Assembly (NCBI GenBank): GCA_019113665.1 | Contig: DXGW01000094.1 | Span: 1-9,962 of the forward strand | Direction: 5' to 3' | Length of the DNA: 9,962 nt | Source: Candidatus Alistipes excrementipullorum | GTDB lineage: Bacteria; Bacteroidota; Bacteroidia; Bacteroidales; Rikenellaceae | In this document: piece after piece, positions 1-7,014 of the stretch | Position numbering within the stretch: position 1 is the first letter of the stretch | Layout of the letters: every line of letters starts with the position of its first letter | Notes under the pieces: generated by a model | What the model was told of the DNA's origin: nothing | Database searches by the model: none | The model's input: the letters and a program-made list of their open reading frames with translations, nothing else | Program-made: the position numbers and the translations under genes

Positions 1-1304
1 GAAGCGTCGACACCGAGAGCGCCGCGCGTAATCGTATATGAACGCGTACGGGTCACGGCACGTATGTTCGACGCCATGAGTGTCCCGCGGTCGCGCACAT
101 AGCTGTACGACTGACCATCACCGGCAAAATATCCGCCGTTGACGATGACATATACCTCCTCGTCGGACATCGAATTGACGATAAAATCAGTAGGTTTCGT
201 CAACGAGCCGGCCTTCGTGGTCCGCAGTTCGACGTTGCCGGTCGAAAGGTCGGCTATGGCGTACCACGCATTGACATTGCCGCCGGTCACGCTGGTCGAT
301 GTCTTGTAAAGTTTCACCTCGTCCGGCAGGTTGTAGGAAGTTATCTCCTGCCACTCCGGTTCGAGAGGCTGAGGAGCATCAGCCAGCTGCACAGTAGCGA
401 CGTCAGAATAGACTGTTCCTTCACGGTTGGTCGCCCAGCAGCGCAGGCTGTATGTCTTGCCGTACTCCAAACCTACCGCATTGCCGTAGCACGCCTCTGA
501 GGCGAGGGCGCCGCCGGCAAACTCGTAGACATTGTCCTCGATGGTCGGCGTCCCGGTCTCGCTCCAGCATATACCCGTCTTGCAGCGTTCGCCTCCGTCG
601 TTGCGCAGGTCGATGGTTGCCGAAACCATATACCACGACGATTCGATCTTGCCGAGCGCCACCTCCGGAACGGCATACTTCTCGTACGTCACCGATGCAG
701 GCTCGGAACGCAGGGTTCCGTAATAGGCCATGACACCATATTCGTAAATGCCGAATTCGGCATCGGGATCGACGACAGACTCGCTGTTGGCCTTGAGGAA
801 CTGCCAGTTCTCGGCATCGCCGTCCCCGACCTTGCGGGTAACGAGATAGCCCTCCTCACCCTCGCAGTTGTCTTTCCAGGTAAGGGACAACCCTTCCGAC
901 GTCATCTCTGCCTTCAGCTCTGTAGGAACTGCAAGCTGCTTCGAGAAATCACACGTAACGGTAGCGTAATCACTGCGGCTGTCACCTCGGAAGGTATGGA
1001 GACGGTACGAATAGGCACCCTCGTCTTCGATGGTCTTGTCGAGATAGGTCACTGTACCGGCACCCACCGTAGCTACCAGCGTCCACTCGCCCTCCCCGAA
1101 CGAACGTTCCACAACGGTTCCTTCACTGCCTTGCGATGCGTCGGTCCACGTCAGGCGTATCGACGTCACGCCGGCAATTTCGGCACGCAAATCCGCAGGT
1201 GCGGCAAGCGACACGCCGTCGGTCCCCTCATTGCCCGCGGAGCAGCAACTCAACGACAGCAGCGACAGTATCACTGCCAATGGGAACAATGCAACTCTTT
1301 TCAT
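1..1304 (-). CDS. FN3-repeat lipoprotein with a C-terminal phosphodiester glycosidase (NAGPA/DUF2233) domain, 3' end outside the window
   Basis: Read from ATG at 1304, the frame stays open to base 1, giving 434 residues and no stop. MKRVALFPLAVILSLLSLSCC is a lipoprotein signal with Cys20 or Cys21 lipidated. Two fibronectin type III-like modules follow at about 34-118 (PADLRAEIAGVTSIRLTWTD...YSYRLHTF) and 125-207 (PTELKAEMTSEGLSLTWKD...YEYGVMAYYG). A third, Bacteroidetes-style module spans about 211-306 (GICWSETGTPTIEDN...YSLRCWATNREGTVYS). From about 318 the sequence fits the start of PF09992: WYAIADLSTGNVEL, then VYVIVNGGYFAGDG with the family NGG(F/Y)F motif at 389-393 (bases 126-140), and RDRGTLMASNIRAV. 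The human member, the mannose-6-phosphate uncovering enzyme, removes GlcNAc from a phosphodiester. Most of the catalytic domain lies outside the window, so active-site completeness cannot be judged. Context suggests a partner of the GHL10 enzyme. Confidence 0.85.
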   Translation of the reverse strand, partial: MKRVALFPLAVILSLLSLSCCSAGNEGTDGVSLAAPADLRAEIAGVTSIRLTWTDASQGSEGTVVERSFGEGEWTLVATVGAGTVTYLDKTIEDEGAYSYRLHTFRGDSRSDYATVTCDFSKQLAVPTELKAEMTSEGLSLTWKDNCEGEEGYLVTRKVGDGDAENWQFLKANSESVVDPDAEFGIYEYGVMAYYGTLRSEPASVTYEKYAVPEVALGKIESSWYMVSATIDLRNDGGERCKTGICWSETGTPTIEDNVYEFAGGALASEACYGNAVGLEYGKTYSLRCWATNREGTVYSDVATVQLADAPQPLEPEWQEITSYNLPDEVKLYKTSTSVTGGNVNAWYAIADLSTGNVELRTTKAGSLTKPTDFIVNSMSDEEVYVIVNGGYFAGDGQSYSYVRDRGTLMASNIRAVTRTRSYTITRGALGVDA

Positions 1305-1339
1305 GATATGAAGTTTTCAGGTCTGTTCATACTGTTATA

Positions 1340-3055
1340 TTATAAAGGGAATATCGCCTTGGCCGGGTAGAAGGCTTTGAAAACCTTCTGCACATGGTCC
1401 GTCTTCAGTCCCTCGAACCAGAACTGCGACTCTCCGCATGTACCGACCGAACGGTTATATTTCAACTCCGATACAAGGATCTGCTCCATAAGGATCGAAT
1501 CGCCGTTCTTGAGGATCATGGCAGGGTTCAGAATGTTTTCCGAAGTATTCTGTTCGACATAACCGAGAGCCTGCTTTACGTCATATTCGTAACTTACGGT
1601 AACATAAAACTGCACCGTCAGCAGGTCCACGGCCCCGTCGGCTATCCACTGCGGCCAGTCCTGCATGAGCACGCCTTCGCACCACGGATACTTGTTCGGG
1701 GCGAAGCATACGATCAACCCCTCCTTCTTGGGACGCAGCCTCTCGCTCATGGCACGTGCGAAGCCGTTCAGGCGGTCGAGACGCCACTCAACCCATGCCG
1801 AGTCCTCGGGATTCGACGGCGGATACGAGCCGGTATCCTCATAGTAGAGAGCCTTGGTTACATCATCGTAACCCGAATCGCGCGGCATGGCCGGAAGACG
1901 GTCGTCGCCCTGTATGCCGTCGACTTCGGGATACTTCTCGATAGCCTCCTCCATAAGGCTGAGCATGAACTCCTGTACCTCGGGAGAATAGGCGTTCAGA
2001 TAGAAATCCGTACCGTTGTAGTTGGAATATTCGCCCTTGCTGTTGATGCCTATCCAGTCGGGGTGCTTTGCAAGCAGCGGATCCGACATGTTGACTCCGC
2101 CGTTGCCATGCATGAAGCCATACTCGAACCACAGAATGACACGTATACCTTTCGAATGGGCCACTTCGATTATATCGTGAAGGGCATCACCCGAACCGCC
2201 GCTGTACGATGCATACATGTTACCCTGCGATGCGGACGAGTAGTTGGTATTGGCCAGCAGCACATCGCTGTCCCATGCCGTCTTGGTCTGCGCCCATGCA
2301 CACACGAAGAGGCAGTTGAAGTTGAGCTCGTCGAGCAGGTCGATCGACTCGCATATCTTACTGTAACTGAGAAACGAGTTGGTATGCGACGGAGAAGGCA
2401 GATAGACACCGCGCACGGCATGTTCCTGCTCCGATATCACGGCCTTGACAGTATATTGCAGCGAAGTCTTGCCGTCGGCAGTCGTGGAAGTAAGCGTCAA
2501 CGGCTGCGACAGGTCGACAGGCTGCGAAATATCCGGCGAGAACGTAACGCCGTCCTTGGCCGTTGCCTCAATGGTCACCGCCGTAACGTCGGCGCCGTAG
2601 GGCAGCGTAAATGTAAAGGTCTTGCCCGACTGTACGGCATCGGCATAATAGTCCGGCATGTACATGGCCGTTACCGATGCATCTGAAGCGGGTGCCACGC
2701 TCGCCTCGACCGTATATTTTCTTGCCGCACCGCTTTCGGCGGAGAGGTAGATGGCCTGCGATTCCGACAGGTCCATGGCCGTACCGCTCTCAGGTGTAGA
2801 CGTTGCTCCCTCGCTCAGGGTGAATATGGGGGTCGCCGTGCCGAGCGTGGAGCCTTCGGGCAGGACGATGTATATCTTGTTTTCGTTGTTGTCGATTTCA
2901 ATGTCGGCCTCGGGATACTCCTCAAGGGAGAATGTCAATATTTCGGGATATACGGGATCTACCGGAGGCGTCGGCGTCTCGTCCGTAGTGGTCGATTTGC
3001 TGCACGAAGCGAACAAAAGGACAAAAAGCGTAAATAATTTCAATATGCGATTCAT
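1340..3055 (-). CDS. GHL10/DUF187 'family 10 glycosylhydrolase-like' lipoprotein with two N-terminal Ig-like modules
   Basis: 571 residues from ATG at 3055; an in-frame GTG at 3100 lies inside the hairpin and would spoil the signal peptide. The lipoprotein signal MNRILKLFTLFVLLFASC (Cys18) is followed by a Thr/Pro-rich linker. Two DUF5018-like modules occupy about 38-120 and 126-207. The catalytic-type TIM-barrel region (about 214-565) shows GHL10 (PF02638) landmarks: RGVYLPSPSH, SIDLLDELNFNCLFVCAW, IIEVAHSKGIRVILWFEYG, HPDWIG, FYLNAYSPEVQEFM, VDGIQGDDRLPAMPRDSGYD, WVEWRLDRLNGFARAMS and AVDLLTVQFY. Acidic candidates for catalysis are E311, D384 and D385, by position in barrel-strand motifs only. 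Characterised relatives include E. coli DigH, which cleaves glycan strands of peptide-free peptidoglycan, but substrates elsewhere in the family are poorly known. It is probably a surface or outer-membrane endo-acting hydrolase. No Shine-Dalgarno is visible. The next gene starts 35 nt downstream, so the two enzymes are probably co-transcribed. Confidence 0.9.
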   Translation of the reverse strand: MNRILKLFTLFVLLFASCSKSTTTDETPTPPVDPVYPEILTFSLEEYPEADIEIDNNENKIYIVLPEGSTLGTATPIFTLSEGATSTPESGTAMDLSESQAIYLSAESGAARKYTVEASVAPASDASVTAMYMPDYYADAVQSGKTFTFTLPYGADVTAVTIEATAKDGVTFSPDISQPVDLSQPLTLTSTTADGKTSLQYTVKAVISEQEHAVRGVYLPSPSHTNSFLSYSKICESIDLLDELNFNCLFVCAWAQTKTAWDSDVLLANTNYSSASQGNMYASYSGGSGDALHDIIEVAHSKGIRVILWFEYGFMHGNGGVNMSDPLLAKHPDWIGINSKGEYSNYNGTDFYLNAYSPEVQEFMLSLMEEAIEKYPEVDGIQGDDRLPAMPRDSGYDDVTKALYYEDTGSYPPSNPEDSAWVEWRLDRLNGFARAMSERLRPKKEGLIVCFAPNKYPWCEGVLMQDWPQWIADGAVDLLTVQFYVTVSYEYDVKQALGYVEQNTSENILNPAMILKNGDSILMEQILVSELKYNRSVGTCGESQFWFEGLKTDHVQKVFKAFYPAKAIFPL

Positions 3056-3075
3056 CGGAATCCAACTGATGATAT

Positions 3076-3120
3076 AAAAAAGCGGGAACTCCGGGGGCAC
3101 AATGCCCCCGAGGTTCCCGC
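3076..3120 (-). terminator. Intrinsic-terminator-like hairpin with U-tract, inside the PUL
   Basis: On the minus strand an 18-position stem runs 3120-3103 against 3099-3082, with a 3-nt loop (TTG). It begins GCGGGAAC, has one C-A mismatch and one G-U wobble in the middle, then closes with CGGGGGCA/TGCCCCCG. It is followed at once by six U (3081-3076). The stop codon of the DUF4623-like gene is 13 nt upstream and the start codon of the GHL10 gene is 20 nt past the U-tract. A GC-rich stem plus U-run is the standard Rho-independent terminator form on this strand; no U-run follows it on the plus strand. It probably limits transcription into the two enzyme genes, or protects the 3' end of the upstream mRNA. 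Confidence 0.85.
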
Positions 3121-3133
3121 ATCATATGTTTAT

Positions 3134-4792
3134 TTATTGGTTAAGTTTGAAGAGCGAAACACCTGCGCCCGGAGCCATGGCGGCGATATAGATCTCACCG
3201 TTGATCTCGCGAACGACTGCATCGCCCAAACCGTTACCGTTGGTGCCGGCCGTAATTCCGTACTCGTCGGGATCGCCCAGACCCTGTACATATACGTTGG
3301 TCGAGATGTTGTTCTTCTCGATGCTCTCCTTAAGAGTATCGTAGTTCAACTCCATGATACGGAGCGTAGCGTCCTTGAAGCTGTTTTCAAGACGTACGAA
3401 CGACATGTAGTTCTGGCCATTGAACGTGAAGAAGCCAATACCGTGCATCGGGTATGTGAATCCGAGTTCGTTGCTCAGTTTGAGGGACTGTGTAAAGGTG
3501 TTGCCGTTTACGCTGTAAACCGAAGGATAAGCATCGACGCCACCTACGCCGGCCCACATGTACTCGGTGCTGCTGTATCTGTACAGGCAGCCGATCTGAC
3601 CGAGGTTACCGAGCGTCGTATCAAGGTTGATGATCTCGGGAGTTGCATTGATCTTTCCGTTCGAGATGTTGAATACGTATGCATTTCTCGGAGTAGTAGC
3701 CTGCCAGTTGAAGAATATCAGGCGGCCCGACTGCCAGTCGCCCTCAACGGTGAAGCGGTCTCCCAGACGGATAGCATCGGGATATACCCAGTCGAGAACA
3801 GTCTGCGGCTCGGCGTCTACAGACGAGTAAGCATATACATAGAGGTGCGAGTCCTTGGCATTTGCCATGTTGCAGAGCAGAACCATCGACGAACCGTTGT
3901 TGTCGATAACGCGGGCGCAGGAGGTCTGGTGTACGCCACCTACGGCTGCATAGTTGGTCTTCATCTCGATAACGTTCGAAGGATCGGAAATGCTGATTGC
4001 GTAGCAACCCTTATTGGCATCGTTTGCCGCACGGCCCATGTAAATATAGTTGTCGTCCATGTCGATGGTACGCTCCCAACCGGTTGCGGCAACCTTGGTT
4101 CCGAACCAGTCATCGGTCGTGTTCTTGGGCTGTACGTAGTGACCCCAAACGCGCTCTACGCTGCCGATACCGGTCGTTACGACCTTGATGTTCTCGGTGT
4201 TGGAGATCTCACCGCACTTGAGCGTGAAGGTCACGCCGTTGATCTTGTCGCTGAAGTCAACCGGATCGCCCGATGCCACCTCGGTATCACCAACGAACAC
4301 CTTGGTCTCGGCAGGCGACACCTCGTATTCGAATACGACGGCGGTCAGGTCGGTAGCGCCCGACATCTTGGCCGTACCGTCGGTAGCGGGAACTGAGTTG
4401 AGCGTAGCCGAAATGAAGTGGGGATTCGGATCGCCTACGGTAGCCGATACGGTAAACGTAACGTTGGCACCGTTGTTCGACAGGGTGATGGCCTGCGTAG
4501 CGCCGTCCGAATAGTTGAACGTCGAGGTTGCGGGCGAAGCCGATGCACCCTCGGGCAGGTCGACGATGTTTACGGTCAGGGCTGCGAGTTCGGCTGCATC
4601 TTCGTATGCAACCTCGATCTCTACGGTCTTGGCCTGATTGTCAACCACGACAATGTAATCCTGCGAGAGTCCTTCAACCTGGATCATCTCATTGGTAAGG
4701 GCAAAGCCCAACGACGGAGCCGGTTCGTCTTTTTCGGTACATGCCGAGAAAAACAGGGCCGAAACAGTCAGCAAACAAAATAACTTTTTCAT
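3134..4792 (-). CDS. Large lipoprotein with DUF5018-like N-terminus and DUF4623-like C-terminal region; probable surface glycan-binding protein
   Basis: 552 residues. MKKLFCLLTVSALFFSAC is a lipoprotein signal (Cys18), followed by the acidic TEKDEP expected of a surface-exported Bacteroidetes lipoprotein. Residues about 30-118 form an Ig-like module (KTVEIEVAYEDAAELAALTVNI...PEGASASP...NGANVTFTVSATV). A second divergent module may span about 125-207. From about 211 (SVERVWGHYVQPKNTTDDWFG) to the end the sequence is rich in short beta-strands and aromatic and Asn/Gly turns (for example GDWQSGRLIFFNWQ, EYMWAGVGGVD, GFFTFNGQNYMSFV), and ends EINGEIYIAAMAPGAGVSLFKLNQ. This resembles the Bacteroidetes family DUF4623 and could be propeller-like. 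Both the family and fold assignments rest on memory of such proteins. No catalytic motif is evident. Its position two genes after susD is where SusE/SusF-type binding proteins sit. The 69-nt AT-rich spacer upstream shows no convincing promoter, and a terminator-like hairpin lies just after the stop. Confidence 0.85.
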   Translation of the reverse strand: MKKLFCLLTVSALFFSACTEKDEPAPSLGFALTNEMIQVEGLSQDYIVVVDNQAKTVEIEVAYEDAAELAALTVNIVDLPEGASASPATSTFNYSDGATQAITLSNNGANVTFTVSATVGDPNPHFISATLNSVPATDGTAKMSGATDLTAVVFEYEVSPAETKVFVGDTEVASGDPVDFSDKINGVTFTLKCGEISNTENIKVVTTGIGSVERVWGHYVQPKNTTDDWFGTKVAATGWERTIDMDDNYIYMGRAANDANKGCYAISISDPSNVIEMKTNYAAVGGVHQTSCARVIDNNGSSMVLLCNMANAKDSHLYVYAYSSVDAEPQTVLDWVYPDAIRLGDRFTVEGDWQSGRLIFFNWQATTPRNAYVFNISNGKINATPEIINLDTTLGNLGQIGCLYRYSSTEYMWAGVGGVDAYPSVYSVNGNTFTQSLKLSNELGFTYPMHGIGFFTFNGQNYMSFVRLENSFKDATLRIMELNYDTLKESIEKNNISTNVYVQGLGDPDEYGITAGTNGNGLGDAVVREINGEIYIAAMAPGAGVSLFKLNQ

Positions 4793-4861
4793 AATCTGTC
4801 TTTTTAGGTAGGTTAATAATGTTTTAATATGTTTTTTCGGTCATATTCAAACGCCGATAAA

Positions 4862-5305
4862 TTACTGCACCTTGAAGGTTGCCTGATAGCTCCTGGCCTC
4901 GCCGTTCGCCGCAATGACCTTGAAGTATATGGTCTTGTTGTAGAGGCTGCGCATGCCGCCTATGCCGTGCCCGAGCTCCTCGCCCATGGCATCGACCTCG
5001 ACCAGACGTGCCGTCGAAGGTATCGAGGCCTCAAGACGGCAGCGAGTCAGCGTCTCGGAGTTGTAGAGTTCGTCGTCGGCCGGGAACGTATACTGGATAA
5101 TTCCGCGCTCGGCATTATACGTGCCGCTCAATGCATCGAGTTCCACCTTGTTGTTCCAGTTCTCGGAGTCGTAATAGACATAGCACTTGAGGGCATTGAT
5201 CGTATTTTCGGTATCGGGCACCGGCTCGTCGAGCTTGCGGCACGAAACCGCCGAGAAAAGCAGAGCCGCAAACATTGTCGCCAAATACAAATATCTTGTT
5301 TTCAT
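4862..5305 (-). CDS. Small lipoprotein with a DUF5018-like beta-sandwich module
   Basis: 147 residues from ATG at 5305. The N-terminus MKTRYLYLATMFAALLFSAVSC is a lipoprotein signal with Cys22 as likely lipidated residue, followed by RKLDEPVPD. The rest (about 30-147) looks like one Ig-like module of the DUF5018 type common in PUL lipoproteins: an early strand (INALKCYVYY), GIIQYTFPADDELYNSETL, and a closing pattern IYFKVIAANGEARSYQATFKV that matches the usual 'TV-A-DG-x-Y-V' ending. I assign the family by pattern, not by search. A second ATG at 5326 would share one base with the susD stop (TAATG) and add seven residues (MDKTKQH) before the signal; I prefer 5305 because its signal peptide is standard. 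Its place after susD and before a larger lipoprotein suggests an accessory surface glycan-binding or scaffold role, with no enzymatic motif seen. Confidence 0.85.
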   Translation of the reverse strand: MKTRYLYLATMFAALLFSAVSCRKLDEPVPDTENTINALKCYVYYDSENWNNKVELDALSGTYNAERGIIQYTFPADDELYNSETLTRCRLEASIPSTARLVEVDAMGEELGHGIGGMRSLYNKTIYFKVIAANGEARSYQATFKVQ

Positions 5306-5325
5306 ATGCTGTTTTGTTTTATCCA

Positions 5326-7011
5326 TTACCAATCGCTGTTCTGCTTGGCAAGCGTATTGTTGCTTATTTCGTCCTGCGGGATCGGGAATCGGTCGAAACG
5401 TTCGGGATAGAGATGTGCACCCATGTCGCACGACACCTCTTCTGCCTTGAACGTGTCGTCCGCCTGCTTGTGCCACAGCACGCCCGTATATTTCTTGCCG
5501 CCGAGAACCGATGCTGCACGGCCCGTACGGCGCAGATCCCAGAAACGGTGACCTTCGAAACAGAGTTCCGTGCAACGCTCCTTAAGGATAAGGTCGAGAG
5601 CCGTCTCCCACGAAGTTACAGGCTGCGTATAGACATCGTCACGGCCGAAGCGGCGCTTGCGGAGTTCATTGACTGTATTGAAGGCTCCGGTGAAGTCATT
5701 CTCGTGAGCAAGGCACTCGGCGTATATGAGCATCATCTCGGCATAGCGGAACTCGATCCACGGCTGGTACGACCCGTTAACCACGAAATCGTCGTTGCTC
5801 TCGTCGAGCAGCTTACGCATATAATATCCCGTAACGGTATTGCCCGGAGAGTTAACCTGTCCGTAAGGCATGTACTTCTGGTCGACACCACCCTCGTAGC
5901 ACTCCAGGGCACGCTCCTTCCAGATCGCACCGTTATAGAGCACCGATGCTGCCAGACGCGGGTCACGGTTGCCGACATTCTCGTTTGTTATGTAACGGTT
6001 GTCCATATCGCTCGTGTCGAAGGGCTGTCCGTCAGCATAGTCATACGAATCTACGAACTCCTGCGTCGGGCCGGCGTAACCGCCGCCATAGCTGCCGCTC
6101 ACACAGATGTCGCCCGGTTGCGAATAGTGTGAGTCGAAAAGGTGGGCAAGCGATCCCTTATAGAAATCGTAGCCCCAGATCACCTCGCTGTTGGAAGTAT
6201 CCTTGAAGATATCGGCATAGTTGTCAATATAGTCGTAGAGGCCAGATATCTTGATCGCCTCGACCGCCGACTTGGCCAGATCGTAACGCTCGGCATAGAG
6301 CATGGCACGTGCCTGAAGGGCATAGGCTGCATAGCAGTTCAGACGGCCCCTGGCATTTACCGGCTCGGGCAGGTTCGATGCGGCAAAGACGATGTCGTCA
6401 CGCACACGGTCCCACGACTTCTCGATGCTGGCGCGCTCCTGGCGCTTGTTCTCCGAGGTCATCTGCGAGATGTCGGTATAGAGTATGACTCCGAGGTCGT
6501 CCTTGACCGAAGCGTGCGAACGCATGATCAGGAAATATGCATAGGCACGGAAGAAGAGAGCCTCGGCGCGGAAACGGTTGTACTCCGAGTCGGTGAAGTT
6601 GCCCTTGTAGGTATCGAGCCCCGAAAGGAACTCGTTGATGCGGCGTATCCAATCGTAGCACGTGGTCCACGAGTCGAAATAGTTCTGCGAAATGCTCTGC
6701 TGGCCGTCGACCGTCATGATAAGGTTGCAGTCGCCCGTACCGGCAACGATGCTGCCGTACTTGAGTATGTCGGTCAGACCGTCGGACATGTTGGTATTGC
6801 TGCCGCCGAGCGCATTGCTGCCGAACTGTCCGAAATCGTAGATCATCGGATAGAACGAGTTGAGATACAGCTCGACATTCTCGGTGTTCTTGAAGCCGTA
6901 CGATACGTCATACTGCTTGTTGGGGTCGAGATCCACGGCATTGCAACCGCACAACCCCATAAGAACGCTTACAAGTATTATTATCGAAAATCTTTTCATC
7001 GTCGCAAACAT
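5326..7011 (-). CDS. SusD/RagB-family nutrient-binding outer-membrane lipoprotein
   Basis: Surface lipoprotein that caps the SusC barrel and binds the incoming glycan. In the 561-residue form a short hydrophobic signal ends in the lipobox LCGC with Cys23, followed by NAVDLDPN; acidic residues there fit the Bacteroidetes surface-export signal. Family hallmarks: RFRAEALFFRAYAYFLIMR (about 146-164, TPR-like helices), FRYAEMMLIYAECLAHENDFTGA (about 421-443), LILKERCTELCFEGHRFWDLRR (about 474-495) and the C-terminal FPIPQDEISNNTLAKQNSDW. Length is normal. Two starts are possible: ATG at 7011, 3 nt after the susC stop in TAAAAAATG, or ATG at 6999, which gives the more typical MKRFSIII signal start. 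The A-rich run favours the first and the signal-peptide shape favours the second. The stop codon at 5326-5328 sits 20 nt before the preferred start of the next gene. Confidence 0.96.
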   Translation of the reverse strand: MFATMKRFSIIILVSVLMGLCGCNAVDLDPNKQYDVSYGFKNTENVELYLNSFYPMIYDFGQFGSNALGGSNTNMSDGLTDILKYGSIVAGTGDCNLIMTVDGQQSISQNYFDSWTTCYDWIRRINEFLSGLDTYKGNFTDSEYNRFRAEALFFRAYAYFLIMRSHASVKDDLGVILYTDISQMTSENKRQERASIEKSWDRVRDDIVFAASNLPEPVNARGRLNCYAAYALQARAMLYAERYDLAKSAVEAIKISGLYDYIDNYADIFKDTSNSEVIWGYDFYKGSLAHLFDSHYSQPGDICVSGSYGGGYAGPTQEFVDSYDYADGQPFDTSDMDNRYITNENVGNRDPRLAASVLYNGAIWKERALECYEGGVDQKYMPYGQVNSPGNTVTGYYMRKLLDESNDDFVVNGSYQPWIEFRYAEMMLIYAECLAHENDFTGAFNTVNELRKRRFGRDDVYTQPVTSWETALDLILKERCTELCFEGHRFWDLRRTGRAASVLGGKKYTGVLWHKQADDTFKAEEVSCDMGAHLYPERFDRFPIPQDEISNNTLAKQNSDW

Positions 7012-7014
7012 TTT

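Noticed and set aside
1394..2686. A 430-codon open frame on the plus strand opposite the GHL10 gene.
   Set aside because: Its translation has no recognisable motif, and the minus-strand frame has clear family motifs and a signal peptide. GC-rich coding DNA often gives long antisense open frames.
3137..4396. A 419-codon plus-strand open frame opposite the DUF4623-like gene.
   Set aside because: Shadow of the minus-strand gene: it covers nearly the same codons in antisense and shows no domain, signal peptide or plausible start context.
4793..4861. AT-rich 69-nt spacer considered as a promoter or terminator.
   Set aside because: No TTTG / TAnnTTTG promoter pair and no stable stem with a U-run on the coding strand; it looks like an ordinary A/T-rich Bacteroidetes leader.
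5306..5575. Possible longer form of the small lipoprotein starting at 5575 inside susD.
   Set aside because: It would overlap susD by about 250 bases, and the extra N-terminal residues are an out-of-frame reading of susD that would bury the lipoprotein signal.
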